Positions 6,756 through 13,879 of a stretch of DNA of 13,998 nt are shown here, one piece after another. Below the pieces are notes generated by a model. It saw nothing but the letters and a program-made list of their open reading frames with translations. It did no database searches and had not been told where the DNA came from. Each line of letters starts with the position of its first letter. Position 1 is the stretch's first letter. This DNA is from JAIKWW01 sp052169645 (GTDB lineage: Bacteria > Bacillota > Clostridia > Peptostreptococcales > Anaerovoracaceae): NCBI GenBank assembly GCA_052169645.1, contig JBQNCA010000035.1:1-13998 (forward strand), in the 5' to 3' direction. Position numbers and translations under genes: made by a program.

Positions 6756-8054
6756 CTATTTTTTCTTTTTTAACTGACCTGCACGCACAATAGAATTCTT
6801 ACCGAATTCCAATCTTATTTTATCTATAACATCATCAGTTGTTGAAGACTTTGAATGAGCCTTTTGAATATCATTGCTGTCGTACAGACTGTCCTGATCA
6901 ACAACATCCAAAATATTCATCTGCCTATATTCACCGTCATCAAGCTGAGTTGCGCTTACTCCTGCAAGTCTGATTTTTCCGCCTTTTGAAAAAAGTCCCG
7001 CTTCACCGAGCAAAAGTTTATCCATCAGTCTTGAAGCCGTATTATATATCAGCTCCGTGTTATGGGTATGCGCCTCAAGCTGAAGCTGCATGGAATGTCT
7101 TTCAAAGCTGTCCGTCTTTACAACTACACCTATAGTCTTTGCAAACATATTATCTCTTCTCAGTCTATAAGCTACACTGTCGGAAAGCTCTCTGATAACA
7201 GCATACATCTCTGCGGCATAATTATCCGCATCTATATCAAAGGCTATGGTAGTTTCATTTGAATAGCTTTTGGCATCATTATTTCCTATATTGACATGCG
7301 AACTCCCTATCCCGTTTGCACTTCTATATAAAGAAGCTCCCACGCTTTCACCGAGCAGGGAAGTCAACATTCGTTCATCCGCATTGGCTGCATCCCCTAT
7401 GGTCTTTATACCGACCTTATGTAATTTTTGTACAGTGGCTTTTCCGCACCCGAAAAGCTTGCCGAGCGGAAGCCCCCACAGCTTGTTCTCAATTTCATGA
7501 GGATATAATGTATGGATTTTATTCGGCTTTGAAAAATCACTCGCCATCTTTGCCAGCAATTTATTTGTAGATATGCCGATATTTACTGTGAATCCTAAGC
7601 TTTGATAAATTTCATCCTTGATACGATTTGCTAAGGATAAAGGAAATTGCAAATTTCCGTAATCAGAATCGGCATACAGTCTTTCAAGACCCGTCATATC
7701 CATAAAAGCTTCATCTATTGAGACCTGCTGCACCGCAGGAGAGTATCCATGCAATATCTTTATAAAAGCCTTTGAATATTTTCTGTATACCGAAAATTCG
7801 CCCGGTATGACCAAAAGCTGAGGACATTTTTTTAAAGCAGTGACAACCGGCTCTCCACTTTTTACCCCCATTTTTTTTGCAGGTATGGATTTTGCGGTAA
7901 CAACCCCTCTCCTCTTTTTGACATCTCCGCCTACTGCAGAGGGTATAGTTCGTAAATCAACAGAATCGGGATTTTTCTTAAGTCGCTCCACTGCACTCCA
8001 TGATAAAAATGCCGAATTTACATCTACGTGGAAAATATATCTGTCATACCTCAC
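6756..8054 (-). CDS. dinB: DNA polymerase IV, Y-family translesion polymerase
   Basis: A 432-residue error-prone polymerase that copies past damaged bases. Seen: HVDVNSAF (9-16), with metal-binding D11 and a Phe at the steric-gate position (F16); the catalytic SIDEAF (112-117; D114, E115); ISTNKLLAKMASDFSKP (161-177), typical of family Y; a helix-hairpin-helix region GCGKATVQKLHKVGIKTIGD (202-221); and a little-finger domain from about 265. RQMNILD (377-383) sits where Firmicute relatives carry a QLSLF-type sliding-clamp motif, in degenerate form. The start is GTG at 8054, four bases after the nitroreductase stop. No in-frame ATG precedes the family motif, and AGGG lies about 10 bases upstream, inside the end of the upstream gene. 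Expression is thus probably coupled to the nitroreductase. Confidence 0.93.
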   Translation of the reverse strand: MRYDRYIFHVDVNSAFLSWSAVERLKKNPDSVDLRTIPSAVGGDVKKRRGVVTAKSIPAKKMGVKSGEPVVTALKKCPQLLVIPGEFSVYRKYSKAFIKILHGYSPAVQQVSIDEAFMDMTGLERLYADSDYGNLQFPLSLANRIKDEIYQSLGFTVNIGISTNKLLAKMASDFSKPNKIHTLYPHEIENKLWGLPLGKLFGCGKATVQKLHKVGIKTIGDAANADERMLTSLLGESVGASLYRSANGIGSSHVNIGNNDAKSYSNETTIAFDIDADNYAAEMYAVIRELSDSVAYRLRRDNMFAKTIGVVVKTDSFERHSMQLQLEAHTHNTELIYNTASRLMDKLLLGEAGLFSKGGKIRLAGVSATQLDDGEYRQMNILDVVDQDSLYDSNDIQKAHSKSSTTDDVIDKIRLEFGKNSIVRAGQLKKKK

Positions 8055-8058
8055 ATCA

Positions 8059-8601
8059 TTATTTCACCCTAAGCAAATCCGATACCTCTAAACGTGTCGG
8101 AGGCTGAGCATCCTTTGCAGGACGACCGATAGCTATAACTGCGGATACTGTCTGATTTTCAGGAAGTTCTACAGCCTCGGCAATCTTAAATTCATCATAA
8201 ATACCCATTATTACAGTTCCGAAGCCTTTTTCGTGAGCCGCCAGACAAAAAGTCTGAGCCGCAATGCCTGCATCAAAGGATTCCCAATGAGTACCCTTTG
8301 ACGTTGAAAAGCTTCCGTCCTTTTCAAATCCCGAAACGGATTTTACCGTGCTCAAAATCACAATTGCAGGAGCATAATTTACTATACCCTGATTGAATTT
8401 AAAGTTCATCATGCAGTCATCTGCGATTTTCTTTTTTAATTCGGCATCAATAATCAAAGTATATCTTACAGTTTGTGAATTTTTCCAGCTCGGAGCATAT
8501 CTTGCAAGCTCCAAGATCTGCTCTAAATCTGTTTTATGTACCGGATCGGAAGTAAAGCTGCGTACGCTTCTTCTGGTCATTATACATTCCTTAACATCCA
8601 T
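8059..8601 (-). CDS. Nitroreductase-family FMN oxidoreductase
   Basis: A 180-residue protein of the nitroreductase fold, which binds FMN at a homodimer interface and reduces nitro, quinone or flavin substrates with NAD(P)H. The N-terminus IMTRRSVRSF (7-16) is the characteristic phosphate-binding Arg segment, followed by LELARYAPSWKNSQ (30-43), which contacts FMN. GFGTVIMG lies in the C-terminal half, and VIAIGRPA is the usual last strand before the tail. Length is normal for the short subfamily. The ATG has only a weak AGGT site. The first gene of a two-gene unit with dinB. Upstream lies a 14-bp palindrome beside a -10-like TATAAA. The substrate cannot be predicted. Confidence 0.9.
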   Translation of the reverse strand: MDVKECIMTRRSVRSFTSDPVHKTDLEQILELARYAPSWKNSQTVRYTLIIDAELKKKIADDCMMNFKFNQGIVNYAPAIVILSTVKSVSGFEKDGSFSTSKGTHWESFDAGIAAQTFCLAAHEKGFGTVIMGIYDEFKIAEAVELPENQTVSAVIAIGRPAKDAQPPTRLEVSDLLRVK

Positions 8602-8687
8602 ATATTACCTATAATCCGATCATCTTAAATGATGTTGGATTTTTTCCTTTCTCCCGGTTATCACCGAGTATCTTTTCGCTTACCATA

Positions 8688-8701
8688 TCAGAAATTTCTG
8701 A
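8688..8701. promoter_or_regulatory. Perfect 14-bp palindrome, candidate operator for nitroreductase-dinB
   Basis: TCAGAAATTTCTGA is identical to its reverse complement. It begins a few bases downstream of a -10-like TATAAA (8706-8711, minus strand) and lies 87 bases before the nitroreductase start, so it would overlap the transcription start. It is not the Bacillus-type LexA box (GAAC-N4-GTTC). The regulator is unknown. Confidence 0.4.
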
Positions 8702-8769
8702 ACGATTTATAATGATATTTTGAATGTTTTATTACTCAATAATATATCAAATTCTCCCGAATTTCAAGG

Positions 8770-9531
8770 CTATACAACCATCCCGCCATTTACTCCGAGC
8801 ACCTGACCTGTTATATATGAAGCATTCGGAGACGCAAGAAACAGCACGGCTTCCGCAACCTCGGAGGCTTTACCGAATCTGTTAAGCGGAATTTCATCGC
8901 AGAGCAAAGCTTTGCTTTCTTTATCAAGTCCTACATTCATAGCAGTATCTATAGCACCGGGAGCTACACAATTCACGGTAATTCCGGATAAGCCGAGTTC
9001 TTTTGCAAGAGCCTTCGTAAATCCGATAACTGCAGCCTTTGATGCTGAATAGTGAACCTCACAGGAAGCTCCCTGCTGTCCCCACATCGAAGATATGTTG
9101 ATAATACGTCCCGCTTTTCGGGAAATCATCTGAGGTAAAAAATGCTTACAGCAATTAAAAATGCTCTTTACATTGGTATTCATCATATTATCCCAGTCCG
9201 ATTCCGTTATATCATTAAACATCTTAATCTGAGCAATTCCGGCATTGTTGACAAGCACATCCACTCGTCCGAAACGCTTTAAAACTTCAGATGCAAGTCT
9301 TTCAGTATCGTTATAATCGCAGAGGTTCGCTTTAAACGCAGCTGCATCGACTCCCATATTCAATAAGAATTCAAGTAATTTTTCGGCTTCGGATTCGGAA
9401 TTTCTATATGCAATCGCCACTCTGTACCCTGCCCGTGCAAAAGCCTTCGTGCACTCGCTTCCGATACCTCCGGCTCCTCCCGTGATAAGAACCGTATCAT
9501 TCATTTCTTTTATCGTCAAATGTTCTTTCAT
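8770..9531 (-). CDS. Short-chain dehydrogenase/reductase, FabG-like
   Basis: A 253-residue classical SDR with a Rossmann fold using NAD(P)H. TGGAGGIG (17-24) is the cofactor loop, NNAG (95-98) the structural motif, and the catalytic set is S148 in INISS, Y161 and K165 (YSASK). The C-terminal PGAIDTAMN and ITGQVLGVNGG are typical of 3-oxoacyl-ACP reductases, so fatty-acid synthesis is possible, but many SDRs of other function look alike. R44 after the second strand (AYRNSE) suggests NADPH preference. ATG 9531 gives a nine-residue extension. ATG 9504 (MNDTVLITGG) fits the family start better and overlaps the stop of the upstream miniprotein. Neither has a clear ribosome binding site, so translation is probably coupled. 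Confidence 0.88.
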   Translation of the reverse strand: MKEHLTIKEMNDTVLITGGAGGIGSECTKAFARAGYRVAIAYRNSESEAEKLLEFLLNMGVDAAAFKANLCDYNDTERLASEVLKRFGRVDVLVNNAGIAQIKMFNDITESDWDNMMNTNVKSIFNCCKHFLPQMISRKAGRIINISSMWGQQGASCEVHYSASKAAVIGFTKALAKELGLSGITVNCVAPGAIDTAMNVGLDKESKALLCDEIPLNRFGKASEVAEAVLFLASPNASYITGQVLGVNGGMVV

Positions 9532-9655
9532 ATCCCATATTCAGTCTTATGGCTCTAAGCTCCTTTAATATCATATTTAATGTATATTGAATCGAAAAAA
9601 GTATTATCAATAAAATGACGGAAATTACGATCAGTGTAGGTAAATATTGAATCAT
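9497..9655 (-). CDS. 52-residue single-pass membrane miniprotein
   Basis: A short frame with an excellent ribosome binding site (GGGGAGG, about six bases before the ATG). It encodes a hydrophobic helix LIVISVILLIILFSI (about 8-22), then a charged amphipathic tail with KELRAIRLNMGYERTFDDKR. It overlaps the SDR gene: its TGA lies within codons 11-12 of the longer SDR frame. It starts about 27 bases after the rpmF terminator, so it is read from leak-through of rpmF transcription or from a promoter I cannot define. I do not recognise a family. It may act as a small membrane protein, as a translational coupler for the SDR, or both. Confidence 0.6.
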   Translation of the reverse strand: MIQYLPTLIVISVILLIILFSIQYTLNMILKELRAIRLNMGYERTFDDKRNE

Positions 9656-9681
9656 TGAAATCCTCCCCATATTTAAGCATG

Positions 9682-9705
9682 AAAAAAGGTCGGCTTACGC
9701 CGACC
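9682..9705 (-). terminator. Intrinsic terminator of rpmF
   Basis: On the minus strand GGTCGGC pairs with GCCGACC around a GTAA loop (9688-9705), followed by six T (9687-9682), 32 bases after the rpmF stop. A textbook Rho-independent terminator. Confidence 0.93.
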
Positions 9706-9737
9706 CCGATGGGTATCTATAATTGAATTTCCAAATC

Positions 9738-9914
9738 TTATGCATTCAGTACGTTCTTACCATCATAATAATTGCAATTAGGGCATACCCTGTGCGGCAA
9801 CTTAGGCTCGTGGCACTGCGGGCAAATCGATACCCCCGGCGCTGTCATCTTCATGTTAGCCGATTTTCTCATATCTCTTTTTGATTTAGAAGTTTTCCTC
9901 TTTGGAACTGCCAT
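9738..9914 (-). CDS. rpmF: 50S ribosomal protein L32
   Basis: A 58-residue ribosomal large-subunit protein. It begins MAVPKRKTSKSKRDMRKS, the L32 hallmark, and has a zinc ribbon formed by CPQC (31-34) and CPNC (44-47), the zinc-binding version of the protein. Length is normal. The ATG has a strong AAGGGGGTG site about seven bases upstream. It has a private consensus promoter and an intrinsic terminator. It is not flanked by the DUF177 gene or by plsX, which often accompany rpmF in bacteria; a chemotaxis receptor lies upstream and an SDR downstream. Confidence 0.97.
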   Translation of the reverse strand: MAVPKRKTSKSKRDMRKSANMKMTAPGVSICPQCHEPKLPHRVCPNCNYYDGKNVLNA

Positions 9915-9951
9915 TTATCACACCCCCTTGCTCTTTCAATGTAACATTAAC

Positions 9952-9980
9952 ATTATATATATGAGGCATAGCAATGTCAA
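9952..9980 (-). promoter_or_regulatory. Consensus sigma-A promoter of rpmF
   Basis: On the minus strand TTGACA (9980-9975) and TATAAT (9957-9952) are both perfect hexamers with a 17-base spacer. The start would be near 9945, giving a leader of about 30 nt before the rpmF ATG. Confidence 0.92.
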
Positions 9981-10064
9981 CAAATTACTGCAAATCGCTT
10001 TTAATTTTCTTTCTGCAATTTTTTCGGTAATTCATTCTCGATTTTTACTGCAAAGCAATCAGAT

Positions 10065-12218
10065 TTACAATGAAAATCTTGAAACTTCCTCCTGTAAATC
10101 CGTAGCTATATGAGAAAGATTTTCACTTGCCTGTGAAATTTCTCTGATTGAATGTACCTGAACATCAACCGAAGCGGATGCCTCTTCCGTAGTTGCTGCA
10201 TTCTCCTCTGCAATGGCTGAGAGATTTTCAACCATTCTTACTATATTTTGATTTTCCTCATTGATAGTATTTGAAACGGTCTGAATCTCATTTACTATAG
10301 TCTTGCTGTTTTCAACAGCCTCAGATATCATATCAAACTTCTCGCTTGTTTCGGAAACTTTTTCACTCTGTTTCTGTACAATCATATTGGAATTTTCCAT
10401 CATGGCTACAGCGGATTCCGACTTGGTCTTAAGATCGTCTATAATATTTCTGATCTCTGTAGTAAAGCTGCTTGACTGCTCCGCAAGCTTTCTTATTTCA
10501 TCGGCAACGACAGAGAATCCTTTACCCGCTTCACCGGCTCTTGCAGCCTCTATAGCGGCATTAAGCGCAAGCAGATTCGTCTGATCCGATATGGACTGTA
10601 TCATGTCTGAAGCAACCAATATCTTTTCCGTAGAACGATTGGTTTCCTGTATAACCTCGCCGACCTGTTCTGAAACCTTTTTATTATCCTCCGTTATATT
10701 GACAAGCTCATTAAGCGTCTCGTTTCCTTCATTTTTGCATTGATCAATCGTCTCCGTCGCCTTTGACAGCTCCGTAAGAGTCTGCAGCATTTCCTGAAGA
10801 AGCCTGTCCGATTTTTCAATTGAACCTGCAGCCGATTGAGTATCCTGGGCCTGACTCGTAGCACCTTCGGCTATATTTGTAACGGCATTCGAAACTTCAT
10901 CTGCGGAGCCTGATGTGGCTTGTGCAGTAGCTGTAAGTTCCTGAGAGGTTGCCGCCGTATTTTGAGCATGTGAGCTTATTTTATTTATAATATTTGTAAG
11001 ATTTCCCACAAGAGTATCGAGCGCTCGCATGAGATTTCCCATTTCATCCTTTTGCTTCCTGTAACCCTTTTTATCAGCGGCTTCAACCAAATCCGCCAGG
11101 TCGAGATTATAGTTTGAAACCCGCAGCATAGCATCTTCAATCAGCTTTATAGGCTGTGAAATCTTACGATTCATCAGGATCAGAATTATAATGGCAATAG
11201 CTATAAGCGTAAGCAAATTCAGCAATATGGATACTTTTACGCTTGAAATAGCCGCAGCCGTAATGCTTGAAACCGTAGTAACGGATTCAAACACCCAATA
11301 TTCTGATGTTCCGGCTGTCGCTACCGGTACAAAAATTAGTTCTGAAAGCTTTCCCGTGCTCGGATATACATCCTCCGTCATAGATTCCTCATGTTCCTGC
11401 GCCGCATCAAAGTACTTCTTCAATCCGGAATTTTCTTTCAGAATATTCTCAGTCAATCTCGTCTTATCAAGCGAATGTGCTACTATTGTACCGTCGCTTG
11501 AGAAAAGAACTACAAAATCATCTTCATTATTATTCGGATCGGCGGCAAGAATATCTGAAAAACTCGTCATATTGACATCCGCAAGTACCACACCTATATT
11601 TTCTCCGTTAACCTCAATAGGTATAACATAGCTGGACATAATCAAATTACCGTCTTCAACATCAATATAAGGATCTGTAAGTATGGGTTCCTTTGATTTT
11701 ATACCTTCTACCCACCAATCCTTTTCAAAATAATTGTCCAAAGAATCTATAATTGTCTTATCGTCCTTCTTCAGTGCATACATGGATGTCACACCTGTAT
11801 TGTTGGTATCGCTTATATACTGAGCGTCCTTACCGTCAAAAGCATCAGGTAAAAAATATACTCCGATTCCGAAAAGATCCTGATTGTTATTAAGAATTTT
11901 AATAACATTTTTTGAAAGCAGTTCTCTGCTGCGACTTTCTTTCGGAGTATTCTCGCACATGGTTTCTACTGTGGATTCAACAGCAGCTACAGCTTGATAT
12001 GCTCCTGTAAATCTCTTTTCAAGACCTCTTCCGAGCTTACGAGTTTCTTCAAGCTCAAGCTTCCTGCTGTTATCTATAGTTGAATTATATATAGTGACAG
12101 CATCATATGCGGTCTTTGCACCGAGTACGATTAAAAGTATTATAAATATAATAATACTGAGCTTTACACCGACACTGTTAAAATTTAAACCCTTTAAATT
12201 TTTGTTTTTACTTTTCAA
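10065..12218 (-). CDS. Methyl-accepting chemotaxis protein (dCache-HAMP-MA)
   Basis: A 717-residue transmembrane receptor that passes ligand signals to CheA/CheW and so to the flagellar motor. Layout from the TTG start: helix 1 at about 20-41 (LSIIIFIILLIVLG); extracellular double-Cache sensor at about 45-320, including YFEKDWW and DPYIDVEDGNLIMSSYVIPI; helix 2 at about 328-350; HAMP from RKISQPIKLIEDA; and a long coiled-coil signalling domain with the conserved tip ISDQTNLLALNAAIEAARAG and EAGKGFSVVADEIRKLAEQ. The amino-acid motif arginine expected before WY in many dCache receptors is absent (DWW), so the ligand is unclear. I choose TTG 12218 because AAAGAGGGTG lies just upstream; an in-frame TTG at 12245 has no such site. 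No clear sigma-28 promoter was found. Confidence 0.93.
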   Translation of the reverse strand: MKSKNKNLKGLNFNSVGVKLSIIIFIILLIVLGAKTAYDAVTIYNSTIDNSRKLELEETRKLGRGLEKRFTGAYQAVAAVESTVETMCENTPKESRSRELLSKNVIKILNNNQDLFGIGVYFLPDAFDGKDAQYISDTNNTGVTSMYALKKDDKTIIDSLDNYFEKDWWVEGIKSKEPILTDPYIDVEDGNLIMSSYVIPIEVNGENIGVVLADVNMTSFSDILAADPNNNEDDFVVLFSSDGTIVAHSLDKTRLTENILKENSGLKKYFDAAQEHEESMTEDVYPSTGKLSELIFVPVATAGTSEYWVFESVTTVSSITAAAISSVKVSILLNLLTLIAIAIIILILMNRKISQPIKLIEDAMLRVSNYNLDLADLVEAADKKGYRKQKDEMGNLMRALDTLVGNLTNIINKISSHAQNTAATSQELTATAQATSGSADEVSNAVTNIAEGATSQAQDTQSAAGSIEKSDRLLQEMLQTLTELSKATETIDQCKNEGNETLNELVNITEDNKKVSEQVGEVIQETNRSTEKILVASDMIQSISDQTNLLALNAAIEAARAGEAGKGFSVVADEIRKLAEQSSSFTTEIRNIIDDLKTKSESAVAMMENSNMIVQKQSEKVSETSEKFDMISEAVENSKTIVNEIQTVSNTINEENQNIVRMVENLSAIAEENAATTEEASASVDVQVHSIREISQASENLSHIATDLQEEVSRFSL

Positions 12219-12299
12219 AGCTACACCCTCTTTAAAATTAATCAAAAAATATAAAATTTACTGCAATTCAGTACATTGTAAAACTTCGGACATTTTATT

Positions 12300-12358
12300 A
12301 AAAAACTTCCTTCGTTATTTCAATATTGCTGAAATATTCTACTATATATATTCGGAAG
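12300..12358 (-). terminator. Weak candidate terminator upstream of the receptor gene
   Basis: On the minus strand CTTCC (12358-12354) pairs with GGAAG (12310-12306) around an inner ATTTCA/TGAAAT hairpin, followed by six T (12305-12300). The outer stem is only five pairs with large internal loops, so the efficiency is doubtful. It could end tmcAL transcription. Confidence 0.3.
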
Positions 12359-12461
12359 CTTTTTATTTGAATTAAGTAAAAACTGTAAAAAGACTCATTT
12401 CTTATTTTTAAATTTAAGCGGCAAGGTTTAAAACGCTTGCATAAAAATTCAAAATACAGGT

Positions 12462-12498
12462 TTGAGAAAATTAAAGTTCATTTTTTTTAATGTCTCAA
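12462..12498 (-). other. Long AT-rich hairpin after tmcAL
   Basis: TTGAGA-ATTAAA pairs with TTTAAT-TCTCAA around a ten-base loop, starting 13 bases after the tmcAL stop. No T-run follows on the minus strand, so it is not an intrinsic terminator. It may protect the 3' end of the tmcAL mRNA. Confidence 0.35.
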
Positions 12499-12510
12499 TG
12501 TATAGTAATA

Positions 12511-13812
12511 TTATTTAAAATACCTGATCGGAATTATGCGCCTGTCTCTTCCTGAGCAATTTCCGTTTTCTGATAACATATCATATAGATCAACCGCTCT
12601 GCCGTCTATGGCAAGGCATCGCTGCACGGTTTCCGGATATCGACTGATTCTGTTGAGATTGCTTATAATAGGAATCTCAGACGTCTCAGTCGCCTTTCTT
12701 ATAAGCTCCGCTCCTTTAGAATTAAAAGCCAGAATTCTGGCATAATAAGTTCCTTTAAGACTGTTAAACTCACTTTTTCCTATATTCATCAGAATATGCA
12801 TAAGCATGCGCCTTATTCTTGACATAGTATATCTTTTAGATTTTATCGACATTATCAATTCATCAAATGAAGCGCTTTCAGAAATTGATTTCTTTATTCT
12901 GTTTTCAAGTCCTTCGTTGATTTCAAGTATGTTTGAAAGTTCTTCAAATGTAGATGTTATGCACTTATATACGAGCAGCTCATAAAGCTTATTCACCGCA
13001 GCTGCATTAAAGCCTTTGCCGAGCAGCTCGAATGAACTGTCGGGTAAAAGCTCCTTCACCGAATCAATACTTCCTCCGCTGACGGTCAAACGTCTGCGGA
13101 TTTCACTTCCCGATGCAAAATTTTTGATACTGTCAAAAAAATTTACCTGCTCTGTTTGACTGTTGATAATGTCACCGTCATTTACAGCGGCTCGATCAAA
13201 TTTCTTTTCTGTCGCTTTACTTTTTAGAATTGCCCCGCCATGCGCAGCCCCTCGTCTTTTTACGGCAATAGGCATAAAGCTTGCATCCGTAACACGCATA
13301 GCCCTGAGATACTCTATAGCAAGCAGGTTGTTCGGGTGTCTCAAAAGCTCCGCAATTTCCTTGCCGTACCTCAATTCAAAGGCGGAAGTAAGAGCCTCCG
13401 CATGAGAAACTCCTTCTCTCATCCTCCTGCGGACGGAAGCGCTCACATCCTCATCTTCCTCCGCTTCGGCAGCGGCAATCAAAGCCTCCGTATTATCGGT
13501 TTCAGCTCCGAATCCTATATCGGTGACACAACCCAGACCTTTTAATATGCCTATACCGCCTTTGGCAAATTCGGCACCGCTGTTACAGGCATATATATAT
13601 GGAAGCTCAACAACCAAATCTATGCCGCCTCTCACAGCCATTTCCGCCCGTGTCATTTTATCAAAATAAGCGGGCATACCTCTTTGGGTAAACTCGCCGC
13701 TCATAACACATACTGCGGCATCAGCCTTAAGCTCGGCACGCAGCTTTTGAAGCATATATTTGTGACCATTATGAAACGGATCATATTCAGATATTATTCC
13801 TAAAATTCGCAT
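12511..13812 (-). CDS. tmcAL: tRNA(Met) cytidine acetate ligase TmcAL
   Basis: A 433-residue nucleotidyltransferase-fold enzyme that uses acetate and ATP, through acetyl-AMP, to make N4-acetylcytidine at wobble position 34 of elongator tRNA-Met. Seen: GIISEYDPFHNGHKYM (5-20), with the HNGH adenylate-binding signature (14-17); MSGEFTQRGMPAYFDKMTRA; VELPYIYACNSGAEFAKGG; HPNNLLAIEYLRAM; and the C-terminal KRYTMSRIRRMLMHILMNIG, typical of the family. Length is slightly above the usual 390-430. The start ATG is fixed by the family N-terminus (MRILGIISEYDP), yet no Shine-Dalgarno sequence precedes it. Instead there are two copies of a 30-bp AT-rich repeat containing TATAAAT. The preceding partial gene ends 67 bases upstream. 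Confidence 0.95.
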   Translation of the reverse strand: MRILGIISEYDPFHNGHKYMLQKLRAELKADAAVCVMSGEFTQRGMPAYFDKMTRAEMAVRGGIDLVVELPYIYACNSGAEFAKGGIGILKGLGCVTDIGFGAETDNTEALIAAAEAEEDEDVSASVRRRMREGVSHAEALTSAFELRYGKEIAELLRHPNNLLAIEYLRAMRVTDASFMPIAVKRRGAAHGGAILKSKATEKKFDRAAVNDGDIINSQTEQVNFFDSIKNFASGSEIRRRLTVSGGSIDSVKELLPDSSFELLGKGFNAAAVNKLYELLVYKCITSTFEELSNILEINEGLENRIKKSISESASFDELIMSIKSKRYTMSRIRRMLMHILMNIGKSEFNSLKGTYYARILAFNSKGAELIRKATETSEIPIISNLNRISRYPETVQRCLAIDGRAVDLYDMLSENGNCSGRDRRIIPIRYFK

Positions 13813-13870
13813 ATATTTATACTATTTAAAAATCTGCCGTATATATTTATACTATTTAAAAATCTGCCGT
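13811..13870. repeat. Perfect 30-bp tandem duplication abutting the tmcAL start
   Basis: Two identical 30-base units (13811-13840 and 13841-13870), with eight further matching bases after the second. On the minus strand each unit reads ACGGCAG followed by TTTTTAAATAGTATAAATAT, so each carries a -10-like TATAAAT. The first unit begins inside the start codon of tmcAL. Identity of the copies suggests a recent slippage duplication. Confidence 0.95.
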
Positions 13871-13879
13871 ATATATTTT

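Larger units (their letters stand above)
12219..12510. other. AT-rich intergenic region between tmcAL and the chemotaxis receptor gene
   Basis: About 290 bases without a credible gene. It holds two AT-rich hairpins, described separately, and several AAGCG/CGCTT and GCAAG/CTTGC short pairings near 12419-12440. I see no RNA gene, no c-di-GMP riboswitch signature and no confident promoter for the receptor gene. Confidence 0.6.

Noticed and set aside
8609..8686. 25-codon frame (minus) starting MVSEKILGDNRE between the SDR and nitroreductase genes
   Set aside because: No ribosome binding site, overlaps the likely promoter region, and too short to show coding bias. At most a decayed fragment.
9772..10113. 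113-codon plus-strand frame antisense to rpmF
   Set aside because: It covers the rpmF gene, its consensus promoter and the receptor 3' end, all on the opposite strand. No initiation signal.
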